DNA of 7,301 bases. Origin: Proteobacteria bacterium UBA6492. GTDB lineage: Bacteria > Pseudomonadota > Gammaproteobacteria > UBA6429 > Thiohalophilaceae. The stretch spans positions 10,014 to 17,314 of the forward strand of contig DJMK01000085.1 in the NCBI GenBank assembly GCA_002436485.1. The letters are read 5' to 3'. The translations under genes and the position numbers were made by a program. Positions within the stretch are counted from its first letter, which is position 1. Each line of letters starts with the position of its first letter. The notes under the pieces were generated by a model, which was given only the letters and a program-made list of their open reading frames with translations, ran no database searches and was not told where the DNA came from. Shown in pieces: positions 1 to 5,921 of the stretch.

Positions 1-372
1 CGTTGTTTATGCCGCTACAGTGAAGCGGTTGAACCCGGTACCGTGTGGACCTGGAACGCGATTGGTAAATCAAAAGGTGCCTGGCGACTTGATGATAATG
101 CCAACGAATCCGAGAAAGGTTTCCTGTTGAATCACGTCATCAGTGAAGAACTACCACCCAACGAAGCCGGTGAACATGTTTCCAATTCTGATCCCGTGAC
201 CGGCCAGGCCGGCTGGTACGATGTGCGTGTGCGCATCTACCCGGCAACAGCTGATGAACCTGCAGAAAGCTATCCGCAGTTCAATGCCATGCCAGCATTA
301 CCGGGGACCGGGAAAACACGTAAACGCCTGGGCTTCTTTGCCGGCATGTTTAACAAAAGGAAGGCAGGATAA
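1..372 (+). CDS. soeA: Sulfite dehydrogenase (SoeABC-type) molybdopterin catalytic subunit, C-terminal fragment
   Basis: This is the last 123 codons of a gene that enters from the left edge; the frame is open from base 1 to the TAA at 370-372. In the SoeABC enzyme this subunit carries the bis-MGD molybdenum cofactor and a 4Fe-4S cluster, and oxidises sulfite to sulfate in the cytoplasm. Only the end of the C-terminal molydopterin-dinucleotide-binding domain is present. It shows the family-like stretch VWTWNAIGKSKGAW, then GFLLNHVISEELPP and DPVTGQAGWYDVRVRIYP, which I recognise from SoeA-type DMSO-reductase-family proteins. The tail is basic (TRKRLGFFAGMFNKRKAG). The catalytic region lies outside the window, so a related polysulfide or thiosulfate reductase cannot be excluded from this fragment alone. 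The adjoining SoeB- and SoeC-like genes support the call. The stop codon overlaps the next start (TAATG), indicating translational coupling. Confidence 0.82.
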   Translation, partial: RCLCRYSEAVEPGTVWTWNAIGKSKGAWRLDDNANESEKGFLLNHVISEELPPNEAGEHVSNSDPVTGQAGWYDVRVRIYPATADEPAESYPQFNAMPALPGTGKTRKRLGFFAGMFNKRKAG

Positions 373-1103
373 TGACACAGTTAGCACTGGTAATTGATTT
401 AAATGTCTGTGTTGGTTGCCATGCCTGCGTAACCAGTTGCAAGGAATGGAACACCTCCGGTAGCTCCGGTTTCATGACCGATGAAAATCCGTATGGCAAG
501 GATCCTACCGGTACTTTCTTTAATCGTGTGCAGACCTATGAAATCGGTGAGTTTCCTTCAACTGAAACGCTGCACTTTCCCAAGAGTTGTTTGCATTGCG
601 AGGATCCACCCTGTGTGCCCGTTTGCCCAACCGGCGCCAGCTACAAGCGCGAGGAAGACGGTATCGTGCTGGTGGACTACGACAAGTGTATAGGCTGTCG
701 TTACTGTTCGTGGGCCTGCCCGTATGGTGCACGCGAGATCGATGAGACACAGAAGGTCATGAAAAAATGCACCCTGTGTGTTGATCGCATTTACGATGAG
801 TCACTACCTGAGAGCGAGAGAAAACCGGCCTGTGTACTTGCCTGCCCAACCAATGCGCGCCTGTTTGGTGATGTACACGATTCCAGCTCAGAAGTTTCCG
901 TGACCATTCGTGAGGAAGGTGGCTACCAGTTAATGCCGGAATGGGGTACCAAGCCGGCGAATCATTATTTACCAAGACGCAAGACACGGATGCATATTCA
1001 TGAAGATGAACTGCAACGTGCAGACAACCCATTGAAGAAAGAAGAGCGCGGTCCAAGCAAGCCTGTCGACGGACCAACACTCGACGATTCAACCAGTTGG
1101 TAA
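372..1103 (+). CDS. soeB: Sulfite dehydrogenase iron-sulfur subunit SoeB (four 4Fe-4S clusters)
   Basis: The 243-residue electron-transfer subunit belongs to the DmsB/PhsB/NrfC-like ferredoxin family and should carry electrons from the molybdenum subunit to the membrane anchor. Sixteen cysteines form four clusters: C13, C16, C19, C23; C73, C76, C81, C85; C106, C109, C112, C116; and C133, C136, C154, C158. Characteristic stretches are CVGCHACVTSCKEWN near the N-terminus, CEDPPCVPVCPTGA at 76-89, and CIGCRYCSWACPYGAR at 106-121. There is no signal peptide or Tat motif, which agrees with the cytoplasmic orientation of SoeABC. The C-terminal part after residue 170 is hydrophilic and rich in charged residues. 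The start ATG shares its A with the stop of soeA. AAGGCAGG just upstream (361-368) can serve as the ribosome binding site. The product length fits the family. Distinguishing SoeB from polysulfide reductase PsrB-type subunits rests on the neighbours. Confidence 0.88.
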   Translation: MTQLALVIDLNVCVGCHACVTSCKEWNTSGSSGFMTDENPYGKDPTGTFFNRVQTYEIGEFPSTETLHFPKSCLHCEDPPCVPVCPTGASYKREEDGIVLVDYDKCIGCRYCSWACPYGAREIDETQKVMKKCTLCVDRIYDESLPESERKPACVLACPTNARLFGDVHDSSSEVSVTIREEGGYQLMPEWGTKPANHYLPRRKTRMHIHEDELQRADNPLKKEERGPSKPVDGPTLDDSTSW

Positions 1104-1116
1104 CGAGGATTTAGAT

Positions 1117-2094
1117 ATGCATCCGGCTTTTAGTGTTATCTTTTTAACAACCTTGATCGGTGTAGGACAGGGTATGTTTCTTGCCCTGTTCACCGGACAG
1201 AGTTACTCGGCTGTTGAGTTGTTACCAAGCCAGGACAGCACACAATTTTATGGCTATGGTGCCATCATTGCCCTGCTGTTCCTGATCGGCGGACTGATCG
1301 CATCGTTCTTTCACCTGGGTCGTCCGGAACGTGCCTGGCGCGCCGCATCACAATGGCGCACTTCCTGGCTGTCACGCGAAGTAATCGTGTTGCCAATCCT
1401 GATGTTCCTGGTGTTTGTTTATGCGGTGATGCATTACCTTGGCTGGGACAGCGTATTGTTTACCAGTGAAACCGGCGCACGCTTACAACTGACGCTCATC
1501 GTGGCAACACTCGGCATGCTGGCCACCTTCGCACTGTTTATCTGTACCGGCATGATCTACGCATGTCTCAAGTTTCTGCAAGAATGGCACAGCCCGTTAA
1601 CCGTGATTAACTACACACTCCTCGGTACAGCCTCCGGTTTCGTACTTGCGACCGCATTTTCACAACACAATGCGCCGGAACTGATGCGCTTTTATGGTAT
1701 CTGGTCCACCATCATCACCGTTGCCGCACTGATAACACGTGTTGCATCGCTGATTCGCAATGCCAACCTTAAATCCAAGTCAACGGTACAAACCGCCATC
1801 GGTGTGAGACATAACACGATCAAGCAAAAGGCCATGGGTTTCATGGGTGGCTCGGTCAATACACGTGACTTTTTTAATCATGCTTCATTGGTGTTAATGA
1901 AGTCGATGAAGTGGATTTTCCTGCTGCTGGTGTTCCCGCTACCACTGGTATTGCTGTGGCTTGGTATGCATGAAAACAATGCCACTCTGCTGTTCTCGGC
2001 TTTCATCGTACAGTACATCGGACTGCTTGCAGAACGCTGGTACTTCTTTGCCCAGGCCAATCACCCGCAAAACCTGTACTACCAGACAGTCTAA
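1117..2094 (+). CDS. soeC: Sulfite dehydrogenase membrane anchor SoeC (DmsC-type quinone-interacting subunit)
   Basis: This 325-residue integral membrane protein anchors the SoeAB heterodimer and should exchange electrons with the quinone pool. Eight hydrophobic helices can be read at about residues 5-27, 45-66, 88-108, 123-150, 161-181, 194-213, 264-284 and 288-306. DmsC-family signatures are the HLGRPERAWRA loop after helix 2 (66-76), SWLSREV at the start of helix 3, and the C-terminal AERWYFFAQANHPQNLYYQ (305-323). These separate it from the ten-helix NrfD/PsrC type of anchor. SoeC proteins belong to the DmsC type, which supports sulfite dehydrogenase over polysulfide reductase. A GAGG at 1105-1108 lies 8 nt before the ATG and only 13 nt follow the soeB stop, so the gene is in the same operon. 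An intrinsic terminator lies just downstream. Confidence 0.87.
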   Translation: MHPAFSVIFLTTLIGVGQGMFLALFTGQSYSAVELLPSQDSTQFYGYGAIIALLFLIGGLIASFFHLGRPERAWRAASQWRTSWLSREVIVLPILMFLVFVYAVMHYLGWDSVLFTSETGARLQLTLIVATLGMLATFALFICTGMIYACLKFLQEWHSPLTVINYTLLGTASGFVLATAFSQHNAPELMRFYGIWSTIITVAALITRVASLIRNANLKSKSTVQTAIGVRHNTIKQKAMGFMGGSVNTRDFFNHASLVLMKSMKWIFLLLVFPLPLVLLWLGMHENNATLLFSAFIVQYIGLLAERWYFFAQANHPQNLYYQTV

Positions 2095-2116
2095 ACTCAC
2101 CGTTTATTAATTAATA

Positions 2117-2147
2117 AAAAGAGAATGCGTGCGCATTCTCTTTTATT
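2117..2147 (+). terminator. Rho-independent terminator of the soe operon
   Basis: A perfect inverted repeat AAAAGAGAATGC / GCATTCTCTTTT with a GTGC tetraloop spans 2117-2144, 22 nt after the soeC stop. It gives a 12-bp stem. The 3' arm ends in TTTT and continues as ATTT, and the 5' side is preceded by A-rich DNA. It should end soeABC transcription. Because the A/T flanks are symmetrical it could also work on the opposite strand. Confidence 0.9.
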
Positions 2148-2163
2148 TCATCCTCTAAAAATT

Positions 2164-2185
2164 CTTACACAACTGGTTTTGTAAG
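2164..2185. promoter_or_regulatory. 22-bp near-palindrome, candidate operator upstream of the small exported protein
   Basis: The left half is CTTACACAACT and the right half is GGTTTTGTAAG. Nine of eleven positions match when one half is reverse-complemented, including the six outer base pairs CTTACA/TGTAAG. The site lies between the soe terminator and the small gene at 2292, about 107 bp before its start. The length and symmetry suit a dimeric regulator, but I do not recognise the motif. It does not resemble the CRP or FNR consensus. Confidence 0.35.
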
Positions 2186-2291
2186 CCTGTTGCAAGATCT
2201 GTGTGCTTAATATTCCAACCTGAGTATGGTCAGTTGTGACTCGCCCCGTGCACTGACACGTTTTCAATGTAAACAGACAGGAGTAATTAAC

Positions 2292-2534
2292 ATGAATAAA
2301 CGTGCCGGAATGGTAATCGCGATTTTTGGTGGTCTTGTACTTGGCAGTTCTGCAATGGCCGAATGTCCCAATCATCTATCCGTTGACGAGATGGTTGACT
2401 GTCTCGTGGTAGAGGGCTCAGGCGACATTCATCCAAAGTCCGAATTCAAAAAACCTGAAGCTGTTGAGAAAGAAAATCTTTCGAAAACTGAAAACAGCAA
2501 AAAGGGTGATCAACTCTCGCAGGCAGATAAGTAA
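2292..2534 (+). CDS. Small exported protein of unknown function with two cysteines
   Basis: I do not recognise a family. The frame is open from an ATG at 2226, but I chose the ATG at 2292. AGGAG at 2279-2283 sits 8 nt before it, and the resulting 80-residue product begins with a clear signal peptide (MNKRAGMVIAIFGGLVLGSSAMA, predicted cut after A23). The predicted mature protein of about 57 residues starts ECPNHLSVDEMVDCLVVEGSG. It contains two cysteines (C25 and C37) separated by eleven residues, which could form a disulfide in the periplasm. The rest, from about residue 45, is a highly charged, lysine- and glutamate-rich tail that is probably disordered. The gene stands alone between the soe terminator and a convergent regulator gene, so it likely has its own promoter. 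Its role is unknown. Confidence 0.72.
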   Translation: MNKRAGMVIAIFGGLVLGSSAMAECPNHLSVDEMVDCLVVEGSGDIHPKSEFKKPEAVEKENLSKTENSKKGDQLSQADK

Positions 2535-2551
2535 GCCGGTTGTGTATTGGG

Positions 2552-2576
2552 GCCCGGTTTCGTGCGTAAACCGGGC
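2552..2576. terminator. Hairpin between convergent genes, possible bidirectional terminator
   Basis: A perfect 9-bp GC-rich inverted repeat, GCCCGGTTT / AAACCGGGC, encloses a 7-nt loop (CGTGCGT). It lies 17 nt after the stop of the small exported gene, and its right end touches the stop codon of the minus-strand regulator gene. Position and strength suit a shared transcript end for the convergent pair. Neither strand has a proper run of T after the stem, so it is not a canonical intrinsic terminator. It may instead block RNA decay or act with Rho. Confidence 0.5.
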
Positions 2577-3220
2577 TACCAGCCTGCTGGTAATTTTTCA
2601 TTAATGGTGATGCTCTTCTTGTCGACCGAGATGTAGCCGCCGGTCGACAAGTCCTTGAGAATACGACTCACCATTTCGCGCGACGCACCGACCATGTTGG
2701 CAATATCCTGGTGTGTCAGTTTTTGCTCGATGACTTTCTTGCCCTCGATATCATCTGCCAGGTCAAGCAGCGTATGGGCAACGCGACCATAGACATCCAT
2801 CAGTGACAGGTTCTTGACGCTATCGGTCAGCGCACGCACCTGTTTACTGAGTGCGCGTATCAGGTTAAATGCCAGTTCAGGATATTCTTTCAGGCAACGT
2901 TTAAAATCAGCCTTGGTAATGATCATTACTTTGGTCGGCCGGGTGGTCATCACCGAAGCGGAACGTGGCGCATCATCAATCAACGAGAGTTCACCGAAAT
3001 ATTCACCCTCGCCCATGATATTAAGAATAGCCTCTTTGCCCTGCTCGTCGTTGACGAACACCTTGACCTCACCTTCTACAATCACGTAGAGCGAACTGGA
3101 ATCATCACCCTCATTGATAAGTATACTGTTGGCCGGGTAGCTGCGTGTGGTGCAGTGTTTTGTCAGGATATCCTGTTCGGAATTCGCCAGTTCAGAAAAA
3201 ATATGCACACGGTGAAGCAT
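2576..3220 (-). CDS. CRP/FNR-family transcriptional regulator with cyclic-nucleotide-binding domain
   Basis: This 214-residue protein has the full CRP layout: an N-terminal cNMP-binding beta-roll (about 1-110), a long dimerisation helix (about 112-140) and a C-terminal winged helix-turn-helix (about 145-210). The phosphate-binding-cassette pattern is intact: GEYFGELSLIDDAPRSASV at 72-90, with G76, E77, L78, R86 and S87 matching the ligand-contacting residues of E. coli CRP. By hand alignment, the adenine-contacting Thr127 and Ser128 of CRP correspond to L131 and T132 here. The recognition helix SREMVSRILKDL retains R181, E182 and R186, matching Arg180, Glu181 and Arg185 of CRP, so a TGTGA-like half-site is expected. 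There is no FNR-type N-terminal cysteine cluster. On the minus strand GAGG lies 6 nt before the ATG. The gene is divergent from the nucleotide cyclase gene, a likely ligand source. Its targets are unknown. Confidence 0.9.
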   Translation of the reverse strand: MLHRVHIFSELANSEQDILTKHCTTRSYPANSILINEGDDSSSLYVIVEGEVKVFVNDEQGKEAILNIMGEGEYFGELSLIDDAPRSASVMTTRPTKVMIITKADFKRCLKEYPELAFNLIRALSKQVRALTDSVKNLSLMDVYGRVAHTLLDLADDIEGKKVIEQKLTHQDIANMVGASREMVSRILKDLSTGGYISVDKKSITINEKLPAGW

Positions 3221-3241
3221 GCTACACCTCGCTCTCTCTAT

Positions 3242-3277
3242 GCTATGTTGCCCCGGGGGCCATCGCCCATAGCGGGG
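3242..3277 (-). promoter_or_regulatory. GC-rich alternative hairpins in the leader of the CRP-like gene
   Basis: Read on the minus strand, two overlapping stems are possible. One pairs GCTATG (3273-3268) with CATAGC (3247-3242). The other pairs CCCCG (3277-3273) with CGGGG (3255-3251). Both can enclose the same inner GGC/GCC stem with a GATG loop. The block lies just upstream of the ribosome binding site, which is around 3227-3230. It may affect mRNA stability or translation. No known riboswitch is recognised. Confidence 0.3.
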
Positions 3278-3436
3278 TTTATAATTATGATTGCCCGGTA
3301 ATACTCGCCACTCATGCTTGTCTTGCGTGCATCACCGAATAACGCTATCACTGACTAGTAAAATATGTAATTGTTATATTTAATTATATTGATATTCACT
3401 ACTAATAAAAGAGCCTTGCCGTAATTCAACGACGTG
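3278..3436. promoter_or_regulatory. Divergent promoter region between the CRP-like regulator and the cyclase
   Basis: This gap must hold the promoters of both divergent genes. The part from 3357 to 3410 is strikingly AT-rich and contains TATATT (3385-3390), TTGTTA (3371-3376) and TTGATA (3389-3394). None of these pairs at good sigma-70 spacing, so no single promoter is assigned. On the minus strand CATAAT and TATAAA lie around 3278-3290 without a convincing -35 box. No TGTGA-N6-TCACA site is visible, so autoregulation by the CRP-like protein is not shown by the sequence. Confidence 0.4.
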
Positions 3437-5674
3437 ATGGAACAGAGCTCCCGCAGGCGCCACACAAGGCATAATTTAAAAAAGGGCTTAACCCTTGGGC
3501 TAATCGTTGCTATCAGTGGGCTACTGCTGGCCAGTTCGCCATGGGGTCGCTGGCTGGAAGAAGAAATTGGCCTGTCCTGGCTATTCAACATACGTGGTCC
3601 GCAGGTGGCTCCGCCTGAAGTCGTTGTGGTGAGTATCGACCAGGATTCATCCGCGAAACTGGAGCTCGAGAACAAACCGCGCAAATGGCCACGCGTGCTG
3701 CATGCTCACCTGGTCAATAAACTGGCCAAAAAGGGCGTTAGTACTATCGGTTTCGACATCATTTTTGACGAGCCACGCGACCCCGAACACAATCAAGCCT
3801 TCGCAGAACAGATGCGAAAGGCCAGCAACGTGATCCTGTTTCAATACCTGCGCCAGGAAAATATCACGGTCGACACCAAGCAGACCGTGCATATTGAAAA
3901 GCTGGTGCTACCGGTAAAGGTACTCAAGGACAACGCCCTTGGCATGGCCCCGTTCCCGCTGCCCAAGGTACCGGCGAAGGTCAACCACTTCCTGCTGTAT
4001 AAACCTTCACTGGGTGACGCGCCCACTATGCCGGTGGTGCTGATGCAAACCTATGCATTACCGGTCTACGATGAACTGTACCACCTGCTCGCATCACGCA
4101 TTCCGGAACAACTAGCCGGTTTGCCAGGCAACCAGCAGCAACTTGTGTCACAACGACAAATACACGTGACGACCAAGAAACTGCGCCAGCTGTTCAGGGA
4201 CAACCCGCAATTGGGCGAGCAGTTACTCAGACAAGTAGAAACCAATGCTGCAAACTACAATACACAACAACAACGTCTGCTTACGACACTTATAAACACC
4301 TATACCTCGCCCTACAGCCGCTACCTGAATTTTTACGGCCCGGCACGCAGTATTCAGACCATTCCCTACCACGAGGTACTGTTTAACGAACAACTCGACC
4401 TTACCGGCAAGGTGGTACTGGTGGGTTTCTCGGAGCAGTTCCAGCCCGAGCAAAAAGACGGTTTTTACACGGTGTTTAGTGACGCAGACAGCGGGCTGGA
4501 TATCAGTGGCGTTGAGATCATTGCCACGGCATTTGCCAACCTGCTGACCGGTGAGACTCTGACTGCCTCCGCTGCCTGGCTTGATATCAGTTTGTTGGTT
4601 GGCTGGGCTATCCTGCTGTGTATTGGTTTACGCGTGCTACCGGGTTACCTGCAAATTCCTGCTGCCATGGTCCTGGCCTTTATTTACAGCATCGCTGCCT
4701 ATCTTGCGTTTAAACAAAACAGTTACTGGCTGCCGCTGGCTGTTCCCGTGCTATGGCAGGTACCACTGGCTACCCTGGCCACCCTGTTCTGGCGTTACAC
4801 GGATGTTAAGCGCGAGCGCCGTAACATACGGCAGGCATTTGGTTATCACCTGCCGGTGAACGTGGTTGATCAACTGGCCGAGGGCATCAACCATATTACC
4901 GATGATGGTCAGCAGGTACATGGCATCATCCTGGCGACCGATGCTCAGCAATACACCAGATTGTCCGAACAACTGGATCCGCAGGCCCTGCATAACCTGA
5001 TGAACCGCTATTACGAAACTTTGTTTACCCCGATCCGTCAGCATAATGGCGTGGTATCAGACGTGGTAGGTGATGCGGCCATGGCAATCTGGGCATCGGC
5101 CGATGACGACCGGGCAAAACGCGAAGCAGCCTGCCTGGCGGCACTGGATATTCGCGCTGCCGTTGATGAATTCAATACGGCGCAACCGAAAATGGCCTTA
5201 CCTACGCGCATGGGACTGCACTATGGTGAAGTTGTTATGGGTCATGTCGGTGCCGTGGATCACTATGAATACCGTGCAGTCGGTGACATCGTCAATACAG
5301 CCACCCGCATTGAAGGACTCAACAAGCAACTGGGTACTCGCATTCTTGCCTCCGATGCCGTGCTGGCATCACTGGACGGAATAAACGCGCGTAAACTCGG
5401 TCGTTTTCTGCTGGCGGGCAAACATAAACCAATCACTATTTATGAACTGCTTGGTAAACAAAAACAGGTAACCGATGATCAGCAAGCGCGATTTATTGAG
5501 GCTATTGAGCAGTTTGCGCATGGCGATTGGCAAGGCGCATATGATCGTTTCAGTCAATATCTTGAGCAGAATCCACTGGACGGACCATCCCAATTTTACA
5601 AGCAGCTCACTCAGGAATACCTGCGCCAGCCCCCTGCCGAATGGGACGGCATCATACGAATGAGCGAGAAGTAA
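3437..5674 (+). CDS. CHASE2-domain membrane class III adenylate/guanylate cyclase
   Basis: This 745-residue membrane sensor should make a cyclic nucleotide in the cytoplasm in response to an extracytoplasmic signal. A basic N-terminus precedes one helix (about 17-34), then a periplasmic CHASE2 domain (about 40-370, with VVVVSIDQDS, GVSTIGFDIIFDEPRDP and VVLVGFSEQF), then three helices (about 384-402, 405-425, 431-451), the class III cyclase domain (about 495-680) and a TPR-like C-terminal tail. Metal-binding aspartates D502 and D546 are present, as are the transition-state residues N620 and R624 (VNTATR). The positions that usually select the purine carry D542 (usual Lys or Glu) and R613 (usual Asp or Thr), so cAMP versus cGMP is left open. 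A GTG at 3434 directly precedes the chosen ATG. No good Shine-Dalgarno is visible for either, so the start is uncertain by a codon or so. The gene is divergent from a CRP-like regulator. Confidence 0.9.
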   Translation: MEQSSRRRHTRHNLKKGLTLGLIVAISGLLLASSPWGRWLEEEIGLSWLFNIRGPQVAPPEVVVVSIDQDSSAKLELENKPRKWPRVLHAHLVNKLAKKGVSTIGFDIIFDEPRDPEHNQAFAEQMRKASNVILFQYLRQENITVDTKQTVHIEKLVLPVKVLKDNALGMAPFPLPKVPAKVNHFLLYKPSLGDAPTMPVVLMQTYALPVYDELYHLLASRIPEQLAGLPGNQQQLVSQRQIHVTTKKLRQLFRDNPQLGEQLLRQVETNAANYNTQQQRLLTTLINTYTSPYSRYLNFYGPARSIQTIPYHEVLFNEQLDLTGKVVLVGFSEQFQPEQKDGFYTVFSDADSGLDISGVEIIATAFANLLTGETLTASAAWLDISLLVGWAILLCIGLRVLPGYLQIPAAMVLAFIYSIAAYLAFKQNSYWLPLAVPVLWQVPLATLATLFWRYTDVKRERRNIRQAFGYHLPVNVVDQLAEGINHITDDGQQVHGIILATDAQQYTRLSEQLDPQALHNLMNRYYETLFTPIRQHNGVVSDVVGDAAMAIWASADDDRAKREAACLAALDIRAAVDEFNTAQPKMALPTRMGLHYGEVVMGHVGAVDHYEYRAVGDIVNTATRIEGLNKQLGTRILASDAVLASLDGINARKLGRFLLAGKHKPITIYELLGKQKQVTDDQQARFIEAIEQFAHGDWQGAYDRFSQYLEQNPLDGPSQFYKQLTQEYLRQPPAEWDGIIRMSEK

Positions 5675-5703
5675 GCTATATATAAGATCATCGGTGAAAC
5701 AAA

Positions 5704-5719
5704 TTGGTAAAAATACCAA
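5704..5719. promoter_or_regulatory. Perfect 16-bp palindrome, candidate activator site for the FecR/TPR gene
   Basis: TTGGTA-AAAA-TACCAA is a perfect inverted repeat 29 nt after the cyclase stop. Its centre lies about 40 bp upstream of the start point predicted from the TATAAT box at 5740-5745, which is where class II CRP/FNR activators bind. Arms of TTGGT and ACCAA spaced by 6 bp match the CRP site layout, but the bases differ from TGTGA/TCACA. In RNA it could also fold as a weak hairpin followed by CACTTTT, giving partial termination after the cyclase gene. Confidence 0.45.
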
Positions 5720-5739
5720 CACTTTTAATTACAACTGGT

Positions 5740-5745
5740 TATAAT
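5740..5745 (+). promoter_or_regulatory. Sigma-70 -10 box (TATAAT) for the FecR/TPR gene
   Basis: This is a perfect TATAAT consensus in the gap between the cyclase and the FecR/TPR gene. The region 16-18 bp upstream (CCAACACT) is a poor -35 match, which fits a promoter that needs an activator at the palindrome just upstream. The predicted start near 5752 gives a leader of about 170 nt before the ATG at 5922. Confidence 0.5.
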
Positions 5746-5759
5746 CAGCACTTATAGTA

Positions 5760-5792
5760 ATACCTTGATGATCGCCCCCAATGTCAAGGTAT
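5760..5792 (+). promoter_or_regulatory. Leader hairpin upstream of the FecR/TPR gene
   Basis: ATACCTTGA (5760-5768) and TCAAGGTAT (5784-5792) form a perfect 9-bp inverted repeat around a 15-nt C-rich loop. It would lie a few bases into the transcript from the predicted promoter. No T-run follows, so it is not a typical terminator. It could stabilise the 5' end, act as an operator, or mark the end of cyclase transcription. Confidence 0.4.
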
Positions 5793-5921
5793 ACAAAAAT
5801 CAGGATATTCAGGGATACAGGGAAGGACTTCGTACGGGAGGGAGGTGCGTCAGCATTTATTGTGAGACGTATTACGACACCTGGATGTGGATTATCAAAA
5901 AAATAAACGGAGCACCAAGGA

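Noticed and set aside
372..1103. Reading soeB/soeC as polysulfide or thiosulfate reductase subunits
   Set aside because: The anchor is the eight-helix DmsC type rather than the NrfD/PsrC type, there is no export signal on the iron-sulfur subunit, and the catalytic subunit tail looks SoeA-like. The alternative is not fully excluded because the active-site region is outside the window.
2234..2262. TTGTGA as a -35 box or half CRP site upstream of the small exported gene
   Set aside because: No suitable -10 box lies 15-19 bp downstream and no second TCACA half is correctly spaced.
2226..2291. Upstream ATG extending the small exported protein by 22 residues
   Set aside because: No Shine-Dalgarno precedes 2226, and the extension would bury the signal peptide. 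The ATG at 2292 has AGGAG at ideal spacing.
5861..5876. TGTGAGACGTATTACG as a CRP site before the FecR/TPR gene
   Set aside because: Only the left half matches TGTGA; the right half TTACG matches TCACA at 3 of 5 positions. It also lies downstream of the predicted promoter, so the match is likely chance.
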